Of a stretch of 64,000 nt of DNA, positions 32,638 to 44,737 are shown piece after piece; position 1 is the stretch's first letter; each line of letters begins with the position of its first letter. Source of the stretch: Narthecium ossifragum (lineage: Eukaryota > Streptophyta > Magnoliopsida > Dioscoreales > Nartheciaceae); contig OY986971.1 in the NCBI GenBank assembly GCA_963920575.1, positions 15,986,492 to 16,050,491 on the forward strand, in the 5' to 3' direction. Under the pieces are notes generated by a model. That model saw only the letters and a program-made list of their open reading frames with translations, was not told where the DNA came from and ran no database searches. A program made the position numbers and the translations under genes.

Positions 32638-33001
32638 CTTTTTTGCAAGTCCGCAATCGCGTCATGCAAGCGGTTTTTGTCGGAACAACGAAATCCTTAC
32701 GCCCGGAGCATGCGCGCCGTGCTATTCGAGATCCGGGCGGGCTTCATTTCGCCGGCTCCGCGGTGACCCGGATCCTGGGGCGGTGATTTTAGAAGCGCGG
32801 GCGCGTAGTAATCCCCGAACGGCGCGAAAGGGGCCCCGCGCTCGAAGAGGAGAGAGGCTCGGGGGGTTTCGAGTCCCGTCCGGGAACATGGGTGCAGCAC
32901 AAGAAACCAAATGTGCCACACGGGGCCCGCTTAACGGCCGCGATTCGTCGCGAGGCGGGCCACGGGTTTCGGATAATAGGAATGGCGGTGCTAATGATTT
33001 C

Positions 33002-33121
33002 GGGTGCGATCATACCAGCACTAATGCACCGGATCCCATCAGAACTCCGCAGTTAAGCGTGCTTGGGCGAGAGTAGTACTAGGATGGGTGACCTCCTGGG
33101 AAGTCCTCGTGTTGCACCCCT
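33002..33121 (+). rRNA. 5S ribosomal RNA, gene 69
   Basis: Consensus gene, T-form TATA. Downstream gtgcaacac. Confidence 0.98.
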
Positions 33122-33485
33122 CTTTTTTGCAAGTCCGCAATCGCGTCATGCAAGCGGTTTTTGTCGGAACAACGAAATCCTTACGCCCGGAGCATGCGCG
33201 CCGTGCTATTCGAGATCCGGGCGGGCTTCATTTCGCCGGCTCCGCGGTGACCCGGATCCTGGGGCGGTGATTTTAGAAGCGCGGGCGCGTAGTAATCCCC
33301 GAACGGCGCGAAAGGGGCCCCGCGCTCGAAGAGGAGAGAGGCTCGGGGGGTTTCGAGTCCCGTCCGGGAACATGGGTGCAGCACAAGAAACCAAATGTGC
33401 AACACGGGGCCCGCTTAACGGCCGCGATTCGTCGCGAGGCGGGCCACGGGTTTCGGATAAGAGGAATGGCGGTGCTAATAATTTC

Positions 33486-33605
33486 GGGTGCGATCATACC
33501 AGCACTAATGCACCGGATCCCATCAGAACTCCGCAGTTAAGCGTGCTTGGGCGAGAGTAGTACTAGGATGGGTGACCTCCTGGGAAGTCCTCGTGTTGCA
33601 CCCCT
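33486..33605 (+). rRNA. 5S ribosomal RNA, gene 70
   Basis: Consensus gene, G-form TATA with G-6A. Downstream gcgcgcagtaa. Confidence 0.98.
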
Positions 33606-33969
33606 CTTTTTTGCAAGTCCGCAATCGCGTCATGCAAGCGGTTTTTGTCGGAACAACGAAATCCTTACGCCCGGAGCATGCGCGCCGTGCTATTCGAGAT
33701 CCGGGCGGGCTTCATTTCGCCGGCTCCGCGGTGACCCGGATCCTGGGGCGGTGATTTTAGAAGCGCGGGCGCGCAGTAATCCCCGAACGGCGCGAAAGGG
33801 GCCCCGCGCTCGAAGAGGAGAGAGGCTCGGGGGGTTTCGAGTCCCGTCCGGGAACATGGGTGCAGCACAAGAAACCAAATGTGCCACACGGGGCCCGCTT
33901 AACGGCCGCGATTCGTCGCGAGGCGGGCCACGGGTTTCGGATAATAGGAATGGCGGTGCTAATGATTTC

Positions 33970-34089
33970 GGGTGCGATCATACCAGCACTAATGCACCGG
34001 ATCCCATCAGAACTCCGCAGTTAAGCGTGCTTGGGCGAGAGTAGTACTAGGATGGGTGACCTCCTGGGAAGTCCTCGTGTTGCACCCAT
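33970..34089 (+). rRNA. 5S ribosomal RNA, gene 71 (C119A)
   Basis: T-form TATA. Five units after gene 66 with the same change. Confidence 0.97.
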
Positions 34090-34453
34090 CTTTTTTGCAA
34101 GTCCGCAATCGCGTCATGCAAGCGGTTTTTGTCGGAACAACGAAATCCTTACGCCCGGAGCATGCGCGCCGTGCTATTCGAGATCCGGGCGGGCTTCATT
34201 TCGCCGGCTCCGCGGTGACCCGGATCCTGGGGCGGTGATTTTAGAAGCGCGGGCGCGCAGTAATCCCCGAACGGCGCGAAAGGGGCCCCGCGCTCGAAGA
34301 GGAGAGAGGCTCGGGGGGTTTCGAGTCCCGTCCGGGAACATGGGTGCAGCACAAGAAACCAAATGTGCCACACGGGGCCCGCTTAACGGCCGCGATTCGT
34401 CGCGAGGCGGGCCACGGGTTTCGGATAATAGGAATGGCGGTGCTAATGATTTC

Positions 34454-34573
34454 GGGTGCGATCATACCAGCACTAATGCACCGGATCCCATCAGAACTCC
34501 GCAGTTAAGCGTGCTTGGGCGAGAGTAGTACTAGGATGGGTGACCTCCTGGGAAGTCCTCGTGTTGCACCCCT
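34454..34573 (+). rRNA. 5S ribosomal RNA, gene 72
   Basis: Consensus gene, T-form TATA; start of the uniform stretch. Confidence 0.98.
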
Positions 34574-34937
34574 CTTTTTTGCAAGTCCGCAATCGCGTCA
34601 TGCAAGCGGTTTTTGTCGGAACAACGAAATCCTTACGCCCGGAGCATGCGCGCCGTGCTATTCGAGATCCGGGCGGGCTTCATTTCGCCGGCTCCGCGGT
34701 GACCCGGATCCTGGGGCGGTGATTTTAGAAGCGCGGGCGCGTAGTAATCCCCGAACGGCGCGAAAGGGGCCCCGCGCTCGAAGAGGAGAGAGGCTCGGGG
34801 GGTTTCGAGTCCCGTCCGGGAACATGGGTGCAGCACAAGAAACCAAATGTGCCACACGGGGCCCGCTTAACGGCCGCGATTCGTCGCGAGGCGGGCCACG
34901 GGTTTCGGATAATAGGAATGGCGGTGCTAATGATTTC

Positions 34938-35057
34938 GGGTGCGATCATACCAGCACTAATGCACCGGATCCCATCAGAACTCCGCAGTTAAGCGTGCTT
35001 GGGCGAGAGTAGTACTAGGATGGGTGACCTCCTGGGAAGTCCTCGTGTTGCACCCCT
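34938..35057 (+). rRNA. 5S ribosomal RNA, gene 73
   Basis: Consensus gene, T-form TATA; consensus spacer. Confidence 0.98.
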
Positions 35058-35421
35058 CTTTTTTGCAAGTCCGCAATCGCGTCATGCAAGCGGTTTTTGT
35101 CGGAACAACGAAATCCTTACGCCCGGAGCATGCGCGCCGTGCTATTCGAGATCCGGGCGGGCTTCATTTCGCCGGCTCCGCGGTGACCCGGATCCTGGGG
35201 CGGTGATTTTAGAAGCGCGGGCGCGTAGTAATCCCCGAACGGCGCGAAAGGGGCCCCGCGCTCGAAGAGGAGAGAGGCTCGGGGGGTTTCGAGTCCCGTC
35301 CGGGAACATGGGTGCAGCACAAGAAACCAAATGTGCCACACGGGGCCCGCTTAACGGCCGCGATTCGTCGCGAGGCGGGCCACGGGTTTCGGATAATAGG
35401 AATGGCGGTGCTAATGATTTC

Positions 35422-35541
35422 GGGTGCGATCATACCAGCACTAATGCACCGGATCCCATCAGAACTCCGCAGTTAAGCGTGCTTGGGCGAGAGTAGTACT
35501 AGGATGGGTGACCTCCTGGGAAGTCCTCGTGTTGCACCCCT
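35422..35541 (+). rRNA. 5S ribosomal RNA, gene 74
   Basis: Consensus gene, T-form TATA; consensus spacer. Confidence 0.98.
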
Positions 35542-35905
35542 CTTTTTTGCAAGTCCGCAATCGCGTCATGCAAGCGGTTTTTGTCGGAACAACGAAATCC
35601 TTACGCCCGGAGCATGCGCGCCGTGCTATTCGAGATCCGGGCGGGCTTCATTTCGCCGGCTCCGCGGTGACCCGGATCCTGGGGCGGTGATTTTAGAAGC
35701 GCGGGCGCGTAGTAATCCCCGAACGGCGCGAAAGGGGCCCCGCGCTCGAAGAGGAGAGAGGCTCGGGGGGTTTCGAGTCCCGTCCGGGAACATGGGTGCA
35801 GCACAAGAAACCAAATGTGCCACACGGGGCCCGCTTAACGGCCGCGATTCGTCGCGAGGCGGGCCACGGGTTTCGGATAATAGGAATGGCGGTGCTAATG
35901 ATTTC

Positions 35906-36025
35906 GGGTGCGATCATACCAGCACTAATGCACCGGATCCCATCAGAACTCCGCAGTTAAGCGTGCTTGGGCGAGAGTAGTACTAGGATGGGTGACCTCC
36001 TGGGAAGTCCTCGTGTTGCACCCCT
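35906..36025 (+). rRNA. 5S ribosomal RNA, gene 75
   Basis: Consensus gene, T-form TATA; consensus spacer. Confidence 0.98.
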
Positions 36026-36389
36026 CTTTTTTGCAAGTCCGCAATCGCGTCATGCAAGCGGTTTTTGTCGGAACAACGAAATCCTTACGCCCGGAGCATG
36101 CGCGCCGTGCTATTCGAGATCCGGGCGGGCTTCATTTCGCCGGCTCCGCGGTGACCCGGATCCTGGGGCGGTGATTTTAGAAGCGCGGGCGCGTAGTAAT
36201 CCCCGAACGGCGCGAAAGGGGCCCCGCGCTCGAAGAGGAGAGAGGCTCGGGGGGTTTCGAGTCCCGTCCGGGAACATGGGTGCAGCACAAGAAACCAAAT
36301 GTGCCACACGGGGCCCGCTTAACGGCCGCGATTCGTCGCGAGGCGGGCCACGGGTTTCGGATAATAGGAATGGCGGTGCTAATGATTTC

Positions 36390-36509
36390 GGGTGCGATCA
36401 TACCAGCACTAATGCACCGGATCCCATCAGAACTCCGCAGTTAAGCGTGCTTTGGCGAGAGTAGTACTAGGATGGGTGACCTCCTGGGAAGTCCTCGTGT
36501 TGCACCCCT
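36390..36509 (+). rRNA. 5S ribosomal RNA, gene 76 (G64T)
   Basis: T-form TATA. Private G64T at the end of the A box. Downstream ttacccccgg and gcgcgcagtaa. Confidence 0.96.
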
Positions 36510-36873
36510 CTTTTTTGCAAGTCCGCAATCGCGTCATGCAAGCGGTTTTTGTCGGAACAACGAAATCCTTACCCCCGGAGCATGCGCGCCGTGCTATTCG
36601 AGATCCGGGCGGGCTTCATTTCGCCGGCTCCGCGGTGACCCGGATCCTGGGGCGGTGATTTTAGAAGCGCGGGCGCGCAGTAATCCCCGAACGGCGCGAA
36701 AGGGGCCCCGCGCTCGAAGAGGAGAGAGGCTCGGGGGGTTTCGAGTCCCGTCCGGGAACATGGGTGCAGCACAAGAAACCAAATGTGCCACACGGGGCCC
36801 GCTTAACGGCCGCGATTCGTCGCGAGGCGGGCCACGGGTTTCGGATAATAGGAATGGCGGTGCTAATGATTTC

Positions 36874-36993
36874 GGGTGCGATCATACCAGCACTAATGCA
36901 CCGGATCCCATCATAACTCCGCAGTTAAGCGTGCTTGGGCGAGAGTAGTACTAGGATGGGTGACCTCCTGGGAAGTCCTCGTGTTGCACCCCT
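36874..36993 (+). rRNA. 5S ribosomal RNA, gene 77 (G41T)
   Basis: T-form TATA. G41T (catcataact) lies upstream of the A box. Shared with gene 79. Confidence 0.96.
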
Positions 36994-37357
36994 CTTTTTT
37001 GCAAGTCCGCAATCGCGTCATGCAAGCGGTTTTTGTCGGAACAACGAAATCCTTACGCCCGGAGCATGCGCGCCGTGCTATTCGAGATCCGGGCGGGCTT
37101 CATTTCGCCGGCTCCGCGGTGACCCGGATCCTGGGGCGGTGATTTTAGAAGCGCGGGCGCGTAGTAATCCCCGAACGGCGCGAAAGGGGCCCCGCGCTCG
37201 AAGAGGAGAGAGGCTCGGGGGGTTTCGAGTCCCGTCCGGGAACATGGGTGCAGCACAAGAAACCAAATGTGCCACACGGGGCCCGCTTAACGGCCGCGAT
37301 TCGTCGCGAGGCGGGCCACGGGTTTCGGATAATAGGAATGGCGGTGCTAATGATTTC

Positions 37358-37477
37358 GGGTGCGATCATACCAGCACTAATGCACCGGATCCCATCAGAA
37401 CTCCGCAGTTAAGCGTGCTTGGGCGAGAGTAGTACTAGGATGGGTGACCTCCTGGGAAGTCCTCGTGTTGCACCCCT
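37358..37477 (+). rRNA. 5S ribosomal RNA, gene 78
   Basis: Consensus gene, T-form TATA. Private downstream changes gctatttgag and ccgcgatgac. Confidence 0.98.
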
Positions 37478-37841
37478 CTTTTTTGCAAGTCCGCAATCGC
37501 GTCATGCAAGCGGTTTTTGTCGGAACAACGAAATCCTTACGCCCGGAGCATGCGCGCCGTGCTATTTGAGATCCGGGCGGGCTTCATTTCGCCGGCTCCG
37601 CGATGACCCGGATCCTGGGGCGGTGATTTTAGAAGCGCGGGCGCGTAGTAATCCCCGAACGGCGCGAAAGGGGCCCCGCGCTCGAAGAGGAGAGAGGCTC
37701 GGGGGGTTTCGAGTCCCGTCCGGGAACATGGGTGCAGCACAAGAAACCAAATGTGCAACACGGGGCCCGCTTAACGGCCGCGATTCGTCGCGAGGCGGGC
37801 CACGGGTTTCGGATAAGAGGAATGGCGGTGCTAATGATTTC

Positions 37842-37961
37842 GGGTGCGATCATACCAGCACTAATGCACCGGATCCCATCATAACTCCGCAGTTAAGCGT
37901 GCTTGGGCGAGAGTAGTACTAGGATGGGTGACCTCCTGGGAAGTCCTCGTGTTGCACCCCT
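37842..37961 (+). rRNA. 5S ribosomal RNA, gene 79 (G41T)
   Basis: G-form TATA. Same G41T as gene 77 but on the other promoter type, which points to gene conversion. Confidence 0.96.
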
Positions 37962-38325
37962 CTTTTTTGCAAGTCCGCAATCGCGTCATGCAAGCGGTTT
38001 TTGTCGGAACAACGAAATCCTTACGCCCGGAGCATGCGCGCCGTGCTATTCGAGATCCGGGCGGGCTTCATTTCGCCGGCTCCGCGGTGACCCGGATCCT
38101 GGGGCGGTGATTTTAGAAGCGCGGGCGCGTAGTAATCCCCGAACGGCGCGAAAGGGGCCCCGCGCTCGAAGAGGAGAGAGGCTCGGGGGGTTTCGAGTCC
38201 CGTCCGGGAACATGGGTGCAGCACAAGAAACCAAATGTGCCACACGGGGCCCGCTTAACGGCCGCGATTCGTCGCGAGGCGGGCCACGGGTTTCGGATAA
38301 TAGGAATGGCGGTGCTAATGATTTC

Positions 38326-38445
38326 GGGTGCGATCATACCAGCACTAATGCACCGGATCCCATCAGAACTCCGCAGTTAAGCGTGCTTGGGCGAGAGTAG
38401 TACTAGGATGGGTGACCTCCTGGGAAGTCCTCGTGTTGCACCCCT
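38326..38445 (+). rRNA. 5S ribosomal RNA, gene 80
   Basis: Consensus gene, T-form TATA. Confidence 0.98.
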
Positions 38446-38809
38446 CTTTTTTGCAAGTCCGCAATCGCGTCATGCAAGCGGTTTTTGTCGGAACAACGAA
38501 ATCCTTACGCCCGGAGCATGCGCGCCGTGCTATTCGAGATCCGGGCGGGCTTCATTTCGCCGGCTCCGCGGTGACCCGGATCCTGGGGCGGTGATTTTAG
38601 AAGCGCGGGCGCGTAGTAATCCCCGAACGGCGCGAAAGGGGCCCCGCGCTCGAAGAGGAGAGAGGCTCGGGGGGTTTCGAGTCCCGTCCGGGAACATGGG
38701 TGCAGCACAAGAAACCAAATGTGCCACACGGGGCCCGCTTAACGGCCGCGATTCGTCGCGAGGCGGGCCACGGGTTTCGAATAAGAGGAATGGCGGTGCT
38801 AATGATTTC

Positions 38810-38929
38810 GGGTGCGATCATACCAGCACTAATGCACCGGATCCCATCAGAACTCCGCAGTTAAGCGTGCTTGGGCGAGAGTAGTACTAGGATGGATGAC
38901 CTCCTGGGAAGTCCTCGTGGAGCACCCCT
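38810..38929 (+). rRNA. 5S ribosomal RNA, gene 81, degenerate copy (G87A, T111G, T112A)
   Basis: G-form TATA with G-30A. G87A is in the C box. T111G and T112A remove the pairs of helix I with A8 and G7. It is the most altered gene of the window, and no other copy shares these changes. It may be a pseudogene, but it is full length. Confidence 0.93.
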
Positions 38930-39293
38930 CTTTTTTGCAAGTCCGCAATCGCGTCATGCAAGCGGTTTTTGTCGGAACAACGAAATCCTTACGCCCGGAG
39001 CATGCGCGCCGTGCTATTCGAGATCCGGGTGGGCTTCATTTCGCCGGCTCCGCGGTGACCCGGATCCTGGGGCGGTGATTTTAGAAGCGCGGGCGCGTAG
39101 TAATCCCCGAACGGCGCGAAAGGGGCCCCGCGCTCGAAGAGGAGAGAGGCTCTGGGGGTTTCGAGTCCCGTCCGGGAACATTGGTGCAGCACAAGAAACC
39201 AAATGTGCAACACGGGGCCCGCTTAACGGCCGCGATTCGTCGCGAGGCGGGCCACGGGTTTCGGATAATAGGAATGGCGGTGCTAATGATTTC

Positions 39294-39413
39294 GGGTGCG
39301 ATCATACCAGCACTAATGCACCGGATCCCATCAGAACTTCGCAGTTAAGCGTGCTTGGGCGAGAGTAGTACTAGGATGGGTGACCTCCTGGGAAGTCCTC
39401 GTGTTGCACCCCT
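39294..39413 (+). rRNA. 5S ribosomal RNA, gene 82 (C46T)
   Basis: T-form TATA. C46T is a CpG-type transition just before the A box. Private ggaagaacg downstream. Confidence 0.96.
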
Positions 39414-39777
39414 CTTTTTTGCAAGTCCGCAATCGCGTCATGCAAGCGGTTTTTGTCGGAAGAACGAAATCCTTACGCCCGGAGCATGCGCGCCGTGCTA
39501 TTCGAGATCCGGGCGGGCTTCATTTCGCCGGCTCCGCGGTGACCCGGATCCTGGGGCGGTGATTTTAGAAGCGCGGGCGCGTAGTAATCCCCGAACGGCG
39601 CGAAAGGGGCCCCGCGCTCGAAGAGGAGAGAGGCTCGGGGGGTTTCGAGTCCCGTCCGGGAACATTGGTGCAGCACAAGAAACCAAATGTGCCACACGGG
39701 GCCCGCTTAACGGCCGCGATTCGTCGCGAGGCGGGCCACGGGTTTCGGATAATAGGAATGGCGGTGCTAATGATTTC

Positions 39778-39897
39778 GGGTGCGATCATACCAGCACTAA
39801 TGCACCGGATCCCATCAGAACTCCGCAGTTAAGCGTGCTTGGGCGAGAGTAGTACTAGGATGGGTGACCTCCTGGGAAGTCCTCGTGTTGCACCCCT
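39778..39897 (+). rRNA. 5S ribosomal RNA, gene 83
   Basis: Consensus gene, T-form TATA. Downstream ccgggtgggc. Confidence 0.98.
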
Positions 39898-40261
39898 CTT
39901 TTTTGCAAGTCCGCAATCGCGTCATGCAAGCGGTTTTTGTCGGAACAACGAAATCCTTACGCCCGGAGCATGCGCGCCGTGCTATTCGAGATCCGGGTGG
40001 GCTTCATTTCGCCGGCTCCGCGGTGACCCGGATCCTGGGGCGGTGATTTTAGAAGCGCGGGCGCGTAGTAATCCCCGAACGGCGCGAAAGGGGCCCCGCG
40101 CTCGAAGAGGAGAGAGGCTCTGGGGGTTTCGAGTCCCGTCCGGGAACATTGGTGCAGCACAAGAAACCAAATGTGCAACACGGGGCCCGCTTAACGGCCG
40201 CGATTCGTCGCGAGGCGGGCCACGGGTTTCGGATAATAGGAATGGCGGTGCTAATGATTTC

Positions 40262-40381
40262 GGGTGCGATCATACCAGCACTAATGCACCGGATCCCATC
40301 AGAACTTCGCAGTTAAGGGTGCTTGGGCGAGAGTAGTACTAGGATGGGTGACCTCCTGGGAAGTCCTCGTGTTGCACCCCT
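40262..40381 (+). rRNA. 5S ribosomal RNA, gene 84 (C46T, C57G)
   Basis: T-form TATA. C57G is in the A box. Same pair in gene 89. Downstream ccaaattggcc. Confidence 0.95.
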
Positions 40382-40745
40382 CTTTTTTGCAAGTCCGCAA
40401 TCGCGTCATGCAAGCGGTTTTTGTCGGAACAACGAAATCCTTACGCCCGGAGCATGCGCGCCGTGCTATTCGAGATCCGGGCGGGCTTCATTTCGCCGGC
40501 TCCGCGGTGACCCGGATCCTGGGGCGGTGATTTTAGAAGCGCGGGCGCGTAGTAATCCCCGAACGGCGCGAAAGGGGCCCCGCGCTCGAAGAGGAGAGAG
40601 GCTCGGGGGGTTTCGAGTCCCGTCCGGGAACATGGGTGCAGCACAAGAAACCAAATTGGCCACACGGGGCCCGCTTAACGGCCGCGATTCGTCGCGAGGC
40701 GGGCCACGGGTTTCGGATAAGAGGAATGGCGGTGCTAATGATTTC

Positions 40746-40865
40746 GGGTGCGATCATACCAGCACTAATGCACCGGATCCCATCAGAACTCCGCAGTTAA
40801 GCGTGCTTGGGCGAGAGTAGTACTAGGATGGGTGACCTCCTGGGAAGTCCTCGTGTTGCACCCCT
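40746..40865 (+). rRNA. 5S ribosomal RNA, gene 85
   Basis: Consensus gene, G-form TATA. Confidence 0.98.
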
Positions 40866-41229
40866 CTTTTTTGCAAGTCCGCAATCGCGTCATGCAAGCG
40901 GTTTTTGTCGGAACAACGAAATCCTTACGCCCGGAGCATGCGCGCCGTGCTATTCGAGATCCGGGCGGGCTTCATTTCGCCGGCTCCGCGGTGACCCGGA
41001 TCCTGGGGCGGTGATTTTAGAAGCGCGGGCGCGTAGTAATCCCCGAACGGCGCGAAAGGGGCCCCGCGCTCGAAGAGGAGAGAGGCTCGGGGGGTTTCGA
41101 GTCCCGTCCGGGAACATGGGTGCAGCACAAGAAACCAAATGTGCCACACGGGGCCCGCTTAACGGCCGCGATTCGTCGCGAGGCGGGCCACGGGTTTCGG
41201 ATAATAGGAATGGCGGTGCTAATGATTTC

Positions 41230-41349
41230 GGGCGCGATCATACCAGCACTAATGCACCGGATCCCATCAGAACTCCGCAGTTAAGCGTGCTTGGGCGAGA
41301 GTAGTACTAGGATGGGTGACCTCCTGGGAAGTCCTCGTGTTGCACCCCT
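41230..41349 (+). rRNA. 5S ribosomal RNA, gene 86 (T4C)
   Basis: T-form TATA. First T4C gene: U4-A115 of helix I becomes a C-A mismatch with no compensating change. Sixteen genes carry it. Confidence 0.96.
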
Positions 41350-41713
41350 CTTTTTTGCAAGTCCGCAATCGCGTCATGCAAGCGGTTTTTGTCGGAACAA
41401 CGAAATCCTTACGCCCGGAGCATGCGCGCCGTGCTATTCGAGATCCGGGCGGGCTTCATTTCGCCGGCTCCGCGGTGACCCGGATCCTGGGGCGGTGATT
41501 TTAGAAGCGCGGGCGCGTAGTAATCCCCGAACGGCGCGAAAGGGGCCCCGCGCTCGAAGAGGAGAGAGGCTCGGGGGGTTTCGAGTCCCGTCCGGGAACA
41601 TGGGTGCAGCACAAGAAACCAAATGTGCCACACGGGGCCCGCTTAACGGCCGCGATTCGTCGCGAGGCGGGCCACGGGTTTCGGATAATAGGAATGGCGG
41701 TGCTAATGATTTC

Positions 41714-41833
41714 GGGCGCGATCATACCAGCACTAATGCACCGGATCCCATCAGAACTCCGCAGTTAAGCGTGCTTGGGCGAGAGTAGTACTAGGATGGG
41801 TGACCTCCTGGGAAGTCCTCGTGTTGCACCCCT
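41714..41833 (+). rRNA. 5S ribosomal RNA, gene 87 (T4C)
   Basis: T-form TATA. Downstream acccgaatcc. Confidence 0.96.
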
Positions 41834-42197
41834 CTTTTTTGCAAGTCCGCAATCGCGTCATGCAAGCGGTTTTTGTCGGAACAACGAAATCCTTACGCCC
41901 GGAGCATGCGCGCCGTGCTATTCGAGATCCGGGCGGGCTTCATTTCGCCGGCTCCGCGGTGACCCGAATCCTGGGGCGGTGATTTTAGAAGCGCGGGCGC
42001 GTAGTAATCCCCGAACGGCGCGAAAGGGGCCCCGCGCTCGAAGAGGAGAGAGGCTCGGGGGGTTTCGAGTCCCGTCCGGGAACATGGGTGCAGCACAAGA
42101 AACCAAATGTGCCACACGGGGCCCGCTTAACGGCCGCGATTCGTCGCGAGGCGGGCCACGGGTTTCGGATAATAGGAATGGCGGTGCTAATGATTTC

Positions 42198-42317
42198 GGG
42201 CGCGATCATACCAGCACTAATGCACCGGATCCCATCAGAACTCCGCAGTTAAGCGTGCTTGGGCGAGAGTAGTACTAGGATGGGTGACCTCCTGGGAAGT
42301 CCTCGTGTTGCACCCCT
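42198..42317 (+). rRNA. 5S ribosomal RNA, gene 88 (T4C)
   Basis: T-form TATA. Downstream ccgggtgggc. Confidence 0.96.
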
Positions 42318-42681
42318 CTTTTTTGCAAGTCCGCAATCGCGTCATGCAAGCGGTTTTTGTCGGAACAACGAAATCCTTACGCCCGGAGCATGCGCGCCGT
42401 GCTATTCGAGATCCGGGTGGGCTTCATTTCGCCGGCTCCGCGGTGACCCGGATCCTGGGGCGGTGATTTTAGAAGCGCGGGCGCGTAGTAATCCCCGAAC
42501 GGCGCGAAAGGGGCCCCGCGCTCGAAGAGGAGAGAGGCTCTGGGGGTTTCGAGTCCCGTCCGGGAACATTGGTGCAGCACAAGAAACCAAATGTGCAACA
42601 CGGGGCCCGCTTAACGGCCGCGATTCGTCGCGAGGCGGGCCACGGGTTTCGGATAATAGGAATGGCGGTGCTAATGATTTC

Positions 42682-42801
42682 GGGTGCGATCATACCAGCA
42701 CTAATGCACCGGATCCCATCAGAACTTCGCAGTTAAGGGTGCTTGGGCGAGAGTAGTACTAGGATGGGTGACCTCCTGGGAAGTCCTCGTGTTGCACCCC
42801 T
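42682..42801 (+). rRNA. 5S ribosomal RNA, gene 89 (C46T, C57G)
   Basis: T-form TATA. Five units after gene 84, same changes. Downstream ccaaattggcc. Confidence 0.95.
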
Positions 42802-43165
42802 CTTTTTTGCAAGTCCGCAATCGCGTCATGCAAGCGGTTTTTGTCGGAACAACGAAATCCTTACGCCCGGAGCATGCGCGCCGTGCTATTCGAGATCCGG
42901 GCGGGCTTCATTTCGCCGGCTCCGCGGTGACCCGGATCCTGGGGCGGTGATTTTAGAAGCGCGGGCGCGTAGTAATCCCCGAACGGCGCGAAAGGGGCCC
43001 CGCGCTCGAAGAGGAGAGAGGCTCGGGGGGTTTCGAGTCCCGTCCGGGAACATGGGTGCAGCACAAGAAACCAAATTGGCCACACGGGGCCCGCTTAACG
43101 GCCGCGATTCGTCGCGAGGCGGGCCACGGGTTTCGGATAAGAGGAATGGCGGTGCTAATGATTTC

Positions 43166-43285
43166 GGGTGCGATCATACCAGCACTAATGCACCGGATCC
43201 CATCAGAACTCCGCAGTTAAGCGTGCTTGGGCGAGAGTAGTACTAGGATGGGTGACCTCCTGGGAAGTCCTCGTGTTGCACCCCT
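43166..43285 (+). rRNA. 5S ribosomal RNA, gene 90
   Basis: Consensus gene, G-form TATA. Confidence 0.98.
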
Positions 43286-43649
43286 CTTTTTTGCAAGTCC
43301 GCAATCGCGTCATGCAAGCGGTTTTTGTCGGAACAACGAAATCCTTACGCCCGGAGCATGCGCGCCGTGCTATTCGAGATCCGGGCGGGCTTCATTTCGC
43401 CGGCTCCGCGGTGACCCGGATCCTGGGGCGGTGATTTTAGAAGCGCGGGCGCGTAGTAATCCCCGAACGGCGCGAAAGGGGCCCCGCGCTCGAAGAGGAG
43501 AGAGGCTCGGGGGGTTTCGAGTCCCGTCCGGGAACATGGGTGCAGCACAAGAAACCAAATGTGCCACACGGGGCCCGCTTAACGGCCGCGATTCGTCGCG
43601 AGGCGGGCCACGGGTTTCGGATAATAGGAATGGCGGTGCTAATGATTTC

Positions 43650-43769
43650 GGGCGCGATCATACCAGCACTAATGCACCGGATCCCATCAGAACTCCGCAG
43701 TTAAGCGTGCTTGGGCGAGAGTAGTACTAGGATGGGTGACCTCCTGGGAAGTCCTCGTGTTGCACCCCT
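43650..43769 (+). rRNA. 5S ribosomal RNA, gene 91 (T4C)
   Basis: T-form TATA. Downstream acccgaatcc. Confidence 0.96.
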
Positions 43770-44133
43770 CTTTTTTGCAAGTCCGCAATCGCGTCATGCA
43801 AGCGGTTTTTGTCGGAACAACGAAATCCTTACGCCCGGAGCATGCGCGCCGTGCTATTCGAGATCCGGGCGGGCTTCATTTCGCCGGCTCCGCGGTGACC
43901 CGAATCCTGGGGCGGTGATTTTAGAAGCGCGGGCGCGTAGTAATCCCCGAACGGCGCGAAAGGGGCCCCGCGCTCGAAGAGGAGAGAGGCTCGGGGGGTT
44001 TCGAGTCCCGTCCGGGAACATGGGTGCAGCACAAGAAACCAAATGTGCCACACGGGGCCCGCTTAACGGCCGCGATTCGTCGCGAGGCGGGCCACGGGTT
44101 TCGGATAATAGGAATGGCGGTGCTAATGATTTC

Positions 44134-44253
44134 GGGCGCGATCATACCAGCACTAATGCACCGGATCCCATCAGAACTCCGCAGTTAAGCGTGCTTGGGC
44201 GAGAGTAGTACTAGGATGGGTGACCTCCTGGGAAGTCCTCGTGTTGCACCCCT
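44134..44253 (+). rRNA. 5S ribosomal RNA, gene 92 (T4C)
   Basis: T-form TATA. Downstream acccgaatcc and acataggtgc. Confidence 0.96.
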
Positions 44254-44617
44254 CTTTTTTGCAAGTCCGCAATCGCGTCATGCAAGCGGTTTTTGTCGGA
44301 ACAACGAAATCCTTACGCCCGGAGCATGCGCGCCGTGCTATTCGAGATCCGGGCGGGCTTCATTTCGCCGGCTCCGCGGTGACCCGAATCCTGGGGCGGT
44401 GATTTTAGAAGCGCGGGCGCGTAGTAATCCCCGAACGGCGCGAAAGGGGCCCCGCGCTCGAAGAGGAGAGAGGCTCGGGGGGTTTCGAGTCCCGTCCGGG
44501 AACATAGGTGCAGCACAAGAAACCAAATGTGCCACACGGGGCCCGCTTAACGGCCGCGATTCGTCGCGAGGCGGGCCACGGGTTTCGGATAATAGGAATG
44601 GCGGTGCTAATGATTTC

Positions 44618-44737
44618 GGGCGCGATCATACCAGCACTAATGCACCGGATCCCATCAGAACTCCGCAGTTAAGCGTGCTTGGGCGAGAGTAGTACTAGGA
44701 TGGGTGACCTCCTGGGAAGTCCTCGTGTTGCACCCCT
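44618..44737 (+). rRNA. 5S ribosomal RNA, gene 93 (T4C)
   Basis: T-form TATA; otherwise consensus. Confidence 0.96.

Larger units (their letters stand above)
30702..35541 (+). repeat. Five-unit block in two tandem copies (2,420-bp period)
   Basis: Copies about 30702-33121 and 33122-35541. Each has a G-6A gene, a gcgcgcag unit, a C119A gene and consensus units. T8 occurs only at the left edge and so places the breakpoint after it. Confidence 0.8.
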
